A stretch of 64,000 bases of DNA from Sipunculus nudus (taxonomy: Eukaryota; Annelida; Sipuncula; Golfingiida; Sipunculidae). The first letter of the stretch is position 1. The number at the start of each line of letters is the position of its first letter. The notes beneath the pieces were generated by a model that saw nothing but the letters and a program-made list of their open reading frames with translations, was not told the DNA's origin and ran no database searches. Where the stretch lies: contig CM049316.1 in the NCBI GenBank assembly GCA_026874595.1, forward strand, positions 71,331,176-71,395,175. The letters are read 5' to 3'. Positions 13,046-24,516 of the stretch are shown here, in pieces. The translations under genes and the position numbers were made by a program.

Positions 13046-14029
13046 GCAAACCCAACCCATCAAGTGTTATGCAGTATTGTTATTGTTTTCACTGTATCTC
13101 CTTAATTGTAATGCTGTTTCCACTCTGATATGCAAAAACTTTCCTTGAAAAAGTAATTCAAGGTGTAATCCAGAAGATGCAATGTTGTGTAATGTAGCAT
13201 TTTTAAAGAAATCATTTTTCTTTTAAATGATTTTACCGATCATAATGGAACTCATCAGTATGCTTAAATTATGATAAAATATGAAGCACATTATGGATAA
13301 ATACAGACACAATTAAAAATTGTGAAATCTAAATCAAGTATTTTTTTTAGATATTTATTTTTTTGCAGATTTAAAAGATATATTTTTGTGGTAAAAAATA
13401 AATAAACATTTGTATGCATGATGTGGTGTTATCTGACAAGACTGAGATTTATGATGATGCAATTGAGAATAATGAATCAACTTTTATATTCAGATATATA
13501 TGTTATATTGAAAATGTATAGAAATATAAACTTAAATTTAAAAAAAATTGATGTGATAAAAAAATGAGGATTTATTACAAACATTTGTTCATTATTTTCT
13601 TGCATCAGCAGAATTTGAGATCAGGCTTTGTTTGCCATGTTTTATGTTGTTAATTAGTTATATTTCAACTGTATACATTTCATAAAAAAAACCATATATT
13701 TAATAATATATATTATACAAAAAAAAGATTTGATTGAACAAATGTGTAAACTACTGAAATGTCAATAGTTAATCGAAAAGCCAACTAATGATCATCATGG
13801 TAATTGTACAGATCATTTGTTCACAAACTGCACACATGCTTCAGTTTCAACATCAGGAAACACATGGTCAGGTCACAAAATATTATTTGCAACAATTTTT
13901 GCTCATCAATACAAACCAATCATATAAACCAACCATGGCCTTTATTACCTCTTCCTCTTACACTTTCTCTCAATTTGATATTATTTTAGATTTTTACCTT
14001 CAAGGTTAACGTCAGCTGAGCACAGTGAC

Positions 14030-14735
14030 CCATAGGTCCCTTGTTTCACACTATCCATCAGTTTTGCTTTAAACAAAAGTTAACAGGCAAACCATCTTAG
14101 CACATGGTCTCATTATCTCACTTTGAGCTGTTAAACACCTTGTTATGGGTTTGCCTGTTAGTAAACACAGTCCATGTATGTCTGTTCACAATAAGAGGGC
14201 CGTGTGACCAGAGGGCTGATTTTATGCATGCGTGACAGATCCAATACAAAGAGTAGTCCAAACTAGTCCATACATGGACCTTCATGTCCTCTGAAATATC
14301 TCTGCTGGATGGACATTGCGGTCAATGGGCATAATGTAAATTTACTGAAGCTGTCCCTACAGATTGGTACGATAGCTCCAGGGGCTTCGGCTGAAATAAC
14401 ACAGGTAGCACAGATGGTGTATCAGGTCCCAGGCCTGAGTGACTGCAACATGCAATGTTTTAGCTAGCAGTAGCAGGAACCTGTAATACATTTTGGGGCC
14501 AAGTCAGTCAAGGCATCATCTGATTGACAGGTGTTGTGGTCCAGGTGATGCAGTATTCCCACACACTGTGTTTATGTTGACGCCTGTGATCATGCCTGGT
14601 CCACTGTTTAAAACACTCATGTACACGAGTAGGCCAACAGTTTCAGGTCATTATTTTGGCAGGTACCAATTTATTTCAAAGAGAAAACGTTTTTTTTGTG
14701 TTAATTCAACATGATCAGGTCCCTTTCAGATTTAC
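14030..14735 (+). repeat. Dispersed repeat family R2, copy 1
   Basis: It matches the complement of 29680-30175 over most of its length. Shared landmarks: TTTCACACTATC, GTTAGTAAACACAGTCCATG, GGCCAAGTCAGTC, TATTTTGGCAGG and GTTAATTCAACATG. This copy has about 230 bp (roughly 14225-14450) absent from the other. Both copies carry a weakly similar frame of about 73 codons, but without conserved starts or a known domain, so I treat them as non-coding repeats. Confidence 0.8.
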
Positions 14736-14767
14736 AGATTTGGTAAAAGTATGAAATAATTACTCAC

Positions 14768-14844
14768 TTCACAAGTATCACCAAAATGTATGACTTTTTC
14801 ACTAGTTTTCCGCCGGAATTCTGACAACTTGTTAGGTCCATTTC
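14768..14844 (-). CDS. PHAF1: PHAF1 exon 9 (residues 219-244)
   Basis: The acceptor is TTTTACAG and the donor GTGAGT. The exon reads GNGPNKLSEFRRKTSEKVIH followed by FGDTCE. The VIHFGDTCE end corresponds to the family VYFGDSCQ. 77 nt; the phase returns to zero. Confidence 0.93.
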
Positions 14845-16503
14845 CTGTAAAAGATGAATCATGAATTTAAAAAGAAGGATAAACAAAGACTGGACAAAAA
14901 AAGGAATATTACCATACATTCTCAATTAATTCTGAATATGTTTTATTTCATAAATGCTTTTTTTAAACCTTAATTATTTTTCTTTACTATATAATTTCGG
15001 ATGAACAAAACACATGTGCCCCAGGTGTAATTCATGCGGGATATTTAGCAATAGAGATAAAATAATTAAGTTAAATTCCATTGATATTTACCATAATTAA
15101 TGTAAATTGTTACATCATATATATTTATTATTTTGGTCAAGGGAAGTAATGAACACCTAACCATTACACATTTTTGCAAAATATTTATAAGCCTGTGTGA
15201 TGGAACAACGGTAACACAGTTGGAATGATCATCTTAGTTAAGCTTGATTGAGGGCAGTTATCTTTTGGATGGGTGACTGTGCATACAAAAGTGCCCGATC
15301 GAGAGCATAGGAGCTAGGACTATTTCTGATTGTATACATTTTAATGCACCTTTACTTTCCCATATTATTTTCGTGTTATGCAAGTCAAAGATTTCTTAAA
15401 ATAGCCAGTTATTTTAGTAAAGTCTTCTTTTATCTAACGTTCAGCTGCTTGTCCCTCTGTCTGCCGATATCGCCATCTGGTCAGTAAACTTGAAACAACT
15501 GGTAGTAACATGAGTGATCGTCCTGTCAAGTGATCATACCTAGGCTACACGTAAACTAGTGATCATTTTGCTAAATGACTGAGCTCAGTTTGATTAATTG
15601 CTTGCGGACTCTGTATACCCATGTGACGGTAGGAAGCCCATTTGTAGGAAAAACTATTAAGCTAACAAAACAAACTTAAATATCCATATTACCACTCAAT
15701 CCATATGAGTGCTTGAGAGTAAGAGTGGCTCGGCGTCTCTAGGGAAGGTTATCCAACTGGCTCCCTCTAAAATCTCGACCACCGCAAATTTAGCAGGAAG
15801 ATAATTTTCAAATATCCTCCATTATCTCCAACTTTGAGAAAAATAACTTCTTTTTAGTGGTTTTTAAATTGGAATAAAGACAGTATAGAAGGTAGATATT
15901 TTTAACTTGTATTATCACCCTTCTAAGGACAACATTGCCAGTCCATGCGTCAGCAAAACTATATTTACTCATTTTTACTGTTTTATTTTGATATTCTGAG
16001 ATTTTAATTATTTATTTCTTTCCGAATTTATTGAGAATGTACGGTATTTAATGGTTATAAAAACTTTATAGCATGTTAAAATAAGATTGGAGACATATTT
16101 TTCATGAAACATATGTTTTTTTCTGAATCCAATAAAACATCAAATCTGCATTTGTTTCAATTTCAATAGAGAAAATAATAATTTAATTCTGTATAAGTTA
16201 ATGCCCTTTTTTTTATGTAAATGACCTAACAAGACCACAATCCCTCTGCATTTTAAATGTATATTTTTGTTCTGAATAAATAATAAATTAAAATTTAAAA
16301 ATCCATAAACTTTTGTGATAAAGAAAATATTCAAACTTTTTAAATATTTCTGTTTTAACTTACCTGATTCAGAAAGATAATTGGTATCCATAGAAAGATT
16401 TATACAATCATTAAGTGAAATTATAACTGAATCTTTTATTCTTTGATTCTGTTAAATTAAATTTGTAACTTTGTATTTCTTTTATCAGTCACAAATTCCT
16501 TAC
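14845..16503. other. PHAF1 intron 8 (1.7 kb), non-coding
   Basis: An AT-rich intron whose only recognisable content is the 5S rRNA-derived sequence at 15191-15310. No exon-like segment was seen. Confidence 0.8.
15191..15310 (+). repeat. 5S rRNA-derived SINE or 5S pseudogene
   Basis: From GCCTGTGTGATGGAAC at the left, the segment follows the layout of 5S rRNA: GATCATCTTAGTTAAGC (5S: GATC-tc-gaAGTTAAGC), then GATTGAGGGCAGTTA (5S: CATCGAGCCCGGTTAG) and TTTTGGATGGGTGAC (5S: CTTGGATGGGTGACC), the internal-control-region core. Spacing is close to that of 5S (about 53 bp from the left end to GTTAAGC). Many substitutions exclude a functional 5S gene. 5S-headed SINEs are known in animals; the tail here is not delimited. 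Confidence 0.75.
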
Positions 16504-16616
16504 CTTCTGTTGCTAGTGTCAGTTTCAATGCCTTAGTGACATTATTTTCTCGTAAAACCTCCAACCCTTCCAAGAAGGCATTACCATGGAAACACTGCAG
16601 TGGCATGAGTGGTGCT
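16504..16616 (-). CDS. PHAF1: PHAF1 exon 8 (residues 181-218)
   Basis: The acceptor is ATTTCCAG and the donor GTAAGG. The exon reads (R)APLMPLQCFHGNAFLEGLEV followed by LRENNVTKALKLTLATE. The APMMPLSCFLGN and DVLRD segments of the vertebrate protein align here; the second half is less conserved, as in the family generally. 113 nt. Confidence 0.93.
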
Positions 16617-16932
16617 CTGGAAATATGTATGCAAATCCAGATTAAGAATGTGATGATGCTGATAATCATAATGACAGTGATGAAGAAACATCCCACCATC
16701 CCGACTCTAAAGCACATGTTAGCAATATGGTACAAACATATATCTGTTTGGCCATTATCAGAATAAGAGGGTAAGCACAATAGACTGGCCTGTGTAAAAT
16801 AGTTGTCCTGTGTGCACTGGTGGTGTGCTAATTAATTGATTATATCGATGAGTGGTCCTTTTCTTTCATAACCAATTAAATCTAGTGCATTTTTGCATAA
16901 TCAGTTACAAACTAGATATTTCTTGGCACATA

Positions 16933-18503
16933 GTATCCCCAGACAATTAATCCCCCCCTTTAAGAATAGGCCCCCCATCTTCAGCAACAATTAATATAAG
17001 ACCACACTCATAGAAAAGGTCACTCTCATAGAAAAGGTCATGATCCCAATTTCATTATACATCATCCCATAACCCATGTCTATGTATATGCATAATATGA
17101 AAGAAATCTGTCCATTAGTTTTTGACTTATAATGCCCACAGTATTGTTAAGTGGCACTGATGGGGTATTAAAGGACACGAAAACAAGTAAAAGAGTAAAA
17201 GAATAACAGGGGGCGCTATCAGTTTCTGGTACATGACAACACTATCCAAGATCTTCGGTCAAGTTGACTTTTGGACCAATCAATGCATCCCTTATTGAGA
17301 TATTAATGATTTTGTGTGATTTTCACCATATATGGCAATATTCCAGGTCAAGGCCACTCTTATAGGAAAGGTCATGACCCCAATTTAAATAAACATCATC
17401 CCATAACCCATATCTATGTATATGCATAATATGAAAGAAATCTGTCCATTAGTTTTTGACATACAATGCTCACAGTACTGTTAAGTGGCAATGATGGGGT
17501 ATTAAATAGCACAAAAACAAGTAAAAGAATAACAGGTTGCGCTACCTGTTTCCGGTACATGACAATACTATCCAAGATCTTCGATCAAGTTAATTTTTGG
17601 ACCAATCCATGCATACTCCATTGAGAAATTAATGATTTTGTGTAATTTTCACCATATATGGCAATATTCAAGGTCAAGGCCACTCTAATAGGAAAGGTCA
17701 GGACCCCAATATATATATACATCATCCCATAACCCATGTCTATGTATATGCATAATATGAAAGAAATCTGATAGTTTTTGACTTATAATGCTCACAGTAC
17801 TGTTAAGTGGCAATGATGGGGGCATTAAACAGCACGAAAACAAGTAAAAGAATAACAGGTGGCGCCACCTGTTTCCTGTACATGACATTACTATCCAAGA
17901 TCTTCGGTCAAGTTGATTTTTGGACCAATCCATGCATCCCTTATTGAGAAATTAATGATTTTGTGTGATATTTCCCATATATGGCAATATTCAAGGTCAA
18001 GGCCACTCTCATAGAAAAGGTCATGACCCCAATTTAAACCATATCTATGTTTATGCATAATATAAAATAAATCTGCCTATTAGTTTTTGACTTATAATGC
18101 TCACAGTACTGTCAAGTAGCAATTTTGGGGGTATTAAACAGCACGAAAATAAGTAAAGAATAATAGGTGGTGCCACCAGTTTCTGGAACATGACAACCCT
18201 ATCCATGATCTTCCATCAACTTGATTTTGGGATCAATCCATGCAAGATTTCTTGAGATATTTAAGAATTTGTGTGATTTTTCCCCTAATCGGACCTATTT
18301 AAGGTCAAAAACACTCTCCTAGTCAAAGTCATGACCTCATTTTAAATAGGCGTCGTCCTCTCACCCATATCTATAAATATACCAAGTTTGGTAAAGATCC
18401 GTGAAATATTTTTTGAGTTATCGCGCCAACAAGATTTATATGCGGCAGCGGCGGCGGGGGGACTGGTATGAAAACATAGTATCCCCCGACTTTCTGGGGA
18501 TAC
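16933..18503 (+). mobile_element. Helentron-like (HINE/pearl-type) element with about 330-bp tandem core
   Basis: The left end GTATCCCCAGA (16933) is repeated inverted at the right end, TCTGGGGATAC (to 18503). The right end is also a hairpin: GTATCCCC at about 18479 pairs with GGGGATAC at 18496-18503. Between them are 4 to 5 tandem units; the CCATAACCCA landmark falls at 17067, 17401 and 17727, with degraded copies near 18037 and 18365 (periods about 334, 326, 310 and 328). Short subterminal inverted repeats, a 3' palindrome and a tandem core are the described architecture of non-autonomous Helentrons such as the bivalve pearl elements. It sits in PHAF1 intron 7 and has no coding capacity. 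Confidence 0.75.
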
Positions 18504-18872
18504 AATGATTATGTATGCACATCCAAGGACTTCATATTATCCAGATGAAATATTTAAATTCTGTTTGAGATTAAAAACCAGCACACAAAACAGCGAACAG
18601 CAACTCAACCTCGTATAATGAATACGTGTCAACAACCTGGCCACTGCCTTGAGCTTTCAGTGTGATATACAAGTTAGACTGAATTTACTCAGTCATAATC
18701 TAAGGTTTAATTCTATAAAGTAGGTTTCCAGGTAAAATAGATAGTACATCAAATATAAAATAAAACATTTGATGATCGGTCATTTTTTATCTATCAATCA
18801 TTGAATATGATTTTACAATAGATTTCTACCACTAATGTGCAAGTTTGTGTACAAAAATAGATAATTATAATA

Positions 18873-19291
18873 GAGGCTTTCAATAGGAAGAAAACTTGAG
18901 CCAAAGAAGCCTAGGCAAATGTTTTGGCACAACAAAAGGGAATTCAGAGCACCCCAATGGATAGTGATATGTATTTGAAATTTTGAGGTGTTTTGTAAAA
19001 TTGTAATTTTTTATCAAAATCATTTACATATCTTAATATAATTAGATATTGTGTCATTAGATGCTAATACTTGATTCAAGTCAAAAGTAAGGGTCAGTTG
19101 TCTGTACAATATACACAGCTGACCAATTTCTGAGGTAGTCAGTGGCTGTGTCAAGAGCCAACTATATTCCATATAAGGTCCAACAGGCAGATATTTTGTG
19201 CATCTGGTTGGACGCCTGGACCTCAAGAACATAGTGTCTGAATGAGAATTCACAAGTCACAGACACTTACCCCCACTTTTCTGAAAGCCCT
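18873..19291. mobile_element. MITE-like element, copy 1 (PHAF1 intron 7)
   Basis: It begins GAGGCTTTCAATAGGAAG and ends CTTTTCTGAAAGCCCTG, giving an imperfect terminal inverted repeat GGGCTTTCA/TGAAAGCCC. A diverged direct copy starts at 33112 (CAGGGCTTTCAATAGGAAG) and shares TTTTGAGG, GGATCAGTTGTC-like and GTCAGTG landmarks. No protein is encoded. Confidence 0.65.
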
Positions 19292-20420
19292 GTATAATTA
19301 ATATTTGTTAGGAACAGGTTTACCTTGGAGAGCATGGATGGTGAGAGGTTGATCATTCTTTTACAAATTTTAATTCAGAAAATGAAGAAAAACAAATGTT
19401 AGTCCAAGTAACTTGAAAGAATAAGACAATGAGCAAACTTGTTTTAACTTAGAAAATAATAAAGCAACTCAGCTAAACTGAGACTGTTAAACAAATATGG
19501 CTTATTACATATTCTTAAATGTCATTAACAATAGTAATTAATAAATAAATGATTGATTGTTACACAAAAATACAGTGCTGTGCTATGTTAGCATCCTTCA
19601 AGTTAAGTTAAAATCCCAGATCAATCAATTAACCATTTCCATTAATTCACCTGTAAACATTTAATGATAAACAACATAATAAAGCATATATAAGTAGCAT
19701 AATATTGTATACAACATTAACATTTTAAAGCTATTTTTTCTTTGGCAACGGTACAAATTTAATGTGCGAGGGCATTTTGTTGACTGAAGCCAGTCTTCAG
19801 CAGTGAATGATTTTGTCAGATTTTGATTGGCTTTAGAGTCATAGCCTTAGGTACCAATACTTACATTTGAATGATCTATATTTTGTGCAATTAGCACCTT
19901 CATGTTAACCTGTTAAGCAAGGTTATATTTAATCAGAGCCAAATGAGACCTTGTTTCTGATTGCTGAGTGGAAATTTAAATGAATATCATTCAACTCAGG
20001 CCAATATTGTGCAGAATTAAAATGAGATACTAACCCTCTCTAATCCCCCCCCCCCCCCAATGTCAATTTTTGTCTCCCGCTTCCTCAGAATGAAGGACAT
20101 TGATTTTCATTATTATAATCAATACACTATTTTATTTCTAATTTGCAGTAAATAAAAATAACTGTATGAATTTTTAAAATATAAACTGGACATCACTTTA
20201 GGATTTCTTTATTACCGGTAGATTAACTAGAAAATATGAAGCACTCACCAGCCAATGTTATTACAATCTGTAAAGCGCAATGAAAATTTGATGGTCAAGT
20301 GCTGCCCCCTATCCCCTGGAGTTAGTACTAAATCAACAGAGGCAGCAAGCTTGTAAGTTGAACTAAACAGGGTTAGTAAAAGAAAACAAATGACAGCATG
20401 CTTACACACAGGTGAGGTAC
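19292..20420. other. Remainder of PHAF1 intron 7, no feature
   Basis: AT-rich sequence with a poly(C) tract at 20046-20058. The open frame on the minus strand at 20245-20553 is real only where it coincides with exon 7 (20421-20524); the rest is intron. Confidence 0.75.
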
Positions 20421-20524
20421 CTTGTGTCGGCCAGACTGTTCCCTGTGTATATACACATCTTAGATACCACAGGCGAGGAGCCATTAGGGAACTGCAGAGA
20501 ACCGAGGCCATGGGCATAGCGAGG
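20421..20524 (-). CDS. PHAF1: PHAF1 exon 7 (residues 147-180)
   Basis: The acceptor is TTTTTCAG; the donor GTACCT is weak. The exon reads PRYAHGLGSLQFPNGSSPVV followed by SKMCIYTGNSLADT, ending two bases into Arg-181. The family has FAHGLASLQ and YSGNSLQDT at these places. 104 nt. Confidence 0.95.
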
Positions 20525-21041
20525 CTGAAAAAGATGGCAACAAACAAGGTCACACATGAATCTAAGAAGGCAGCATTGTCATGACTGCTATCTGTGGGAC
20601 ATTTTTAATTTTATTTTAAAGGAAAGGTCCATGGCCTGTTGGTGGCTCTGTCTATTGAATGAGGATGAAGGTATTGATATGATAAGAATATGTTATTATT
20701 AAGCCTTCTGGATTTCAGGTTTTAAATGCAAGGGGTTATGAATAATCCAGAAGTCATAACCTGTTGTTAAAACATTAGAGTGAATCTCTTTGGTTCTATA
20801 ACAAGATTACACCATTAAGCTAAATAAAATTTAATAAATGTTAACTCTTTCTGTGCTAGAAAAGGAGTTAAGATAGCTAAGATGGTTAAATCTTTGGCAG
20901 AATACAGCCCATGCAAGGAGAGATTAAGTTACACAATTTTCTGCTTGCTGGAATAAAACACACTTTACTTTAGGATTTTTAGTTTCTGTTTAATATCATG
21001 GTTTTAAACAGAAATAATGTCATTTTAAGATGCCACATTAC

Positions 21042-21121
21042 CTCAAATTTGGATTCTATTGGAAATTCAAATGAGAGTCCTCTGAAGTTCAGGACAAACA
21101 GCTGCTTCTCTGCATGGTACA
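21042..21121 (-). CDS. PHAF1: PHAF1 exon 6 (residues 120-146)
   Basis: The acceptor is CTTTCAG and the donor GTAATG. The exon completes Val-120 and reads YHAEKQLFVLNFRGLSFEFP followed by IESKFE. The core LNFRGLSF motif is shared with vertebrate PHAF1. 80 nt. Confidence 0.95.
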
Positions 21122-21673
21122 CTGAAAGTGTAAAAGTATAAATAGTTCTGCAAAGTTTCTTTAAACACAACCAACAATGTACAGTCAATCTATTTTCATA
21201 AAGTACTCAAGTAAAACACTTCAAACACACACAAGAGCCAGCAACTTCACACATTCAGAGACACCTTTGTCAGTGTTATTCCTTGGTGGTGTGCCACAGA
21301 GCATAGTGACATCACATAAATTGTGAAGCTTGTTGGTTTCATTCAGAGGTGTTGCATCACTGAACAATGAGTGCCAGGCTGTATCAAATAGCTGTTAATC
21401 CATATCACCCTTGAACCAAATGTTGTATCAAATCCACCAAGGCCTCTCTATATGTGTGACATCATGCATGGTCAGTAAATATTATACTATTTGATATTAC
21501 CGGGTATATGATATTATTTAATATATATAATGATGTATCATATAATAATAAGATAGATTCATTACATTATATTATATCATATTAAATTAAACTATATCAT
21601 GTTATATTATGTTATATTTTATTATATTATATTACGTTATAGTTTATTATATTTTATTGTATTAAGAACCAAC

Positions 21674-21756
21674 CTCCTGGATGTGTGGCACCAAAGGAAT
21701 GATCTATCTGCTCAATGGTCGGCTGGACATTTGGTGAACTACTGAAGTGGACCCCA
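21674..21756 (-). CDS. PHAF1: PHAF1 exon 5 (residues 92-119)
   Basis: The acceptor is TTTCCAG; the donor GTTGGT is weak. The exon completes Cys-92 and reads GVHFSSSPNVQPTIEQIDHS followed by FGATHPG. The IEQIDHSFGATHPG stretch is close to invariant in the family. Length 83 nt. Confidence 0.95.
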
Positions 21757-22441
21757 CTGGAAAAATAAATTACAGATCCAGAGGTCTTGGTAATCACACA
21801 GATTATTACTGACCAGAAACTATTGGTGCTGCTGAGTTCTTGTTCAGATAAAGATAGTTCAGATGAATTATTTCATAGTACATGTTGTATTCATAATTAA
21901 CTTGCAATTTGACAAATTTTTATAACTATTTTTCAGATTTTCTATCTTTATTCAGTTTTCAGACAAATGATCAAAATTTCAAATCTCCATTTTCAATTTC
22001 TGATGTACAATTTTTCAGATAAATGGTATTCAGATAATAACATTCTACTGTATATTGATGCATGCTCTCTGTATACAGTTTCAGTGTGGACAAAACCCCA
22101 CATTTGTCGAGAAGTAGACTTAGAGAAGTTACATATATGACATTATAAAAATAACAGACACATAGATTGCAATGCTGGCTAGCAGTTTTTTTTCTTTCAG
22201 TGGAGCTTTACATTGATATCAAAGAAGACTAAACCACAATAAAAACCTTTATTATATAACATAACAAATGAAATAGAATAAAATATTTTAATAAACAAGT
22301 TTAAAAGACACATTAATCTAGATTTGGTGAAGAGTTTATCTTCTTATTATTTTATCTGGTTTGTGTGGTATCTTGGGGAAAAAAATGGCAACAGAAAACT
22401 GGAGGAGTTGTTGTGCAAAATAAAGAAATTTTCAAACTTAC

Positions 22442-22485
22442 CAGTACTTTAATTTTACTTTGGTCATATTGGAAACCTCTATAAT
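22442..22485 (-). CDS. PHAF1: PHAF1 exon 4 (residues 78-91)
   Basis: A short 44-nt exon with acceptor TTTTCAG and donor GTAAGT. It reads IIEVSNMTKVKLKY and ends two bases into Cys-92. The family counterpart is VIEVCDLTKVKLKYC. It is easily missed by ORF searching because it is so short. Confidence 0.94.
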
Positions 22486-22835
22486 CTGAAAATAAAATAC
22501 AACCATTAAAGACAAAAGAAATAAATGAGAGTTTTACAAACATACCAGATAGCATCTTCTGATCTGGCATGACTTAACCATCAAGAGCTCAATCATGTCA
22601 ACTGCCTGTCTCAGCTCTGGACATTTGAATGATGAAAGACATAAAGAATTGAGTAAACATGAGAAGGGCTCCCTTTTATTGTATGAGGATAGGGTGCAAG
22701 ACATCTAAAACTGAGACTACATGAAATACTTTTTAATTATATGTACTTAGTTCAACTGCTTGTGAAATACAAACACACACTTAATGCAATCTTTATTCAG
22801 GTCTTACCATTAAGCTTACTTTACTGGCTTTGTGA

Positions 22836-24286
22836 TAAGGAATCAAAGATCATTCTGACTTACCTTTAGTCTTTAAGATAAGGAATCAAAGACCATTATG
22901 ACTTACCTTTAAATTTGAGATAAGGAATCATTATGACTTATCATTATGATAAGATCATTATGACTTACCTTTAGTCTTTGAAATGAGCATCAAAGATCAT
23001 TATGACTTACCTTTAGTTTTTGAGATAAGGAATCCTAATGACTTATCATTATGATAAGATCATTATGACTTACCTTTAGTCTTTGAAATAAGCATCAAAG
23101 ATCATTATGACTTACCTTTAGTTGTTGAGATAAGGAATCATTATGACTTATCATTATGATAAGATTATTATGACTTACCTTTAGTTTTGAGATAAGGAAT
23201 CATTATGACTTATCATTATGATAAGATTATTATGACTTACCTTTAGTCTTTGAGATAATGCATTATGACTTATCATTATGATAAGATCATTAAGACTTAC
23301 CTTTAGTCTTTGAAATAAGCATAAAAGACCATTATGACTTACCTTTTGTTTTTGAGATAAGGAATAATTATGACATATCATTATGATAAGATCATTATGA
23401 CTTATCTTTAGTTTTTGAGATAAAGAATAATTATGACTTATCATTATGATAAGTGCATTATGACTTACCTTTAGTCTTTGAAATAAGCTTCAAAGATCAT
23501 TATGACTTATCTTTAGTTTTTGATATAAGGAATCATTATGATTTATCATTATGATGAGATTATTATGACTTACCTTTAGTCTTTAAAATAAGCATCAAAG
23601 ATCATTATGACTTACCACTAGTTTTTGAGATAAGGAATAATTATGACTTATCATTATGATAAGATCATTATGACTTACCTTTAGTCTTTGAAATAAGCAT
23701 CAAAGATCATTATGACTTACCTTTAGTTTTTGACATAAGAAATTATTATGACTTATCATTATGATAAGATCATTCTGACTTACCTGAAGTCTTTGAGATA
23801 AGGTATTCTTATGATTTATCATTATGATATGATTATCATGACTTACCTTTAGTCTTTGAAATAAGCATTAACGATCGTTATGACTTACCTTTAGTCTTTG
23901 AGATAAGGAATCATTATGACTTATCATTATGATAAGATCATTAAGACTTACCTTTAGTCTTTGAAATAAGCATAAAAGACCATTATGACTTACCTTTAAT
24001 TTTTGAGATAAGGAATCATTATGACTTATCATTATGATAAGATCATTATAACTTACCTTTAGTCTTTGAAATAAGCATCAAAGATCATTATGACTTACCT
24101 TTTGTTTTTGAGATAAGGAATAATTATGACATATCATTATGATAAGATCATTATGACTCATCTTTAGTTTTTGAGATAAGGAATCATTATGACTTATCAT
24201 TATGATAAGATAATTATGACTTACCTTTAGTTTTGAGATAAGGAATCATTATGACTTATCATTATGATAAGATTATTATGACTTAC
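22836..24286 (-). repeat. Tandem array of the exon-3/intron-3 splice-donor junction
   Basis: About 1.45 kb built from two alternating units of 42 and 63 bp (joint period 105 bp). Example: donor motifs at 22963, 23005 and 23068 are 42 and then 63 bp apart. On the PHAF1 strand each unit repeats the end of exon 3 (reading SQRLK or a variant) followed by GTAAGTCATAAT. I count 23 copies retaining GTAAGT, at least three decayed copies (GATAAG, GATGAG), and the genuine donor at 24286-24281. The 63-bp unit adds a near-palindrome CTTATCATTATGATAAG that contains GATA sites on both strands. The copies at the far (3') end of the array resemble the exon best. The short reading frames seen here are repeat artefacts. 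Confidence 0.95.
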
Positions 24287-24370
24287 CTTTAGCCTTTGAG
24301 ATAAGGAATCAAAGATCAGTCGAATACCATCCTGAGAGAGATTGATCACTAGGTCGGTACTCAGTGGGTT
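24287..24370 (-). CDS. PHAF1: PHAF1 exon 3 (residues 50-77); its donor is the source of a tandem array
   Basis: The acceptor is TTTCAG and the donor AAAG|GTAAGT at 24286. The exon reads NPLSTDLVINLSQDGIRLIF followed by DSLSQRLK, and is in phase at both ends (84 nt). The last 32 coding bases plus the first intron bases recur many times in the following intron (see the array at 22836-24286). Read-through past the donor meets a stop within about 60 bases, so the annotated donor is the one that preserves the conserved protein. Confidence 0.95.
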
Positions 24371-24516
24371 CTGAAAGGTCAACACAAAAATAGAGCGACT
24401 CAATGAGTAACATAATAACTGTCTGACAGCAGGGTTAATGAAGGTCACACACCCCTGAATTTAAATACAATAGGGCTGTAACCATACATTATCTCATGAT
24501 ACAATATGTATAATGT

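Noticed and set aside
15191-15310. Functional 5S rRNA gene
   Set aside because: Too many substitutions and no T-run terminator at the expected 3' end.
22836-24286. CRISPR array
   Set aside because: The regular repeats are tandem with no unique spacers, in a eukaryotic intron, and derive from an exon-intron junction.
23181-24448. Minus-strand frames repeating SHNDLIIMISHN
   Set aside because: Read-through of the exon-3 donor array. Only the exon 3 part (24287-24370) is coding.
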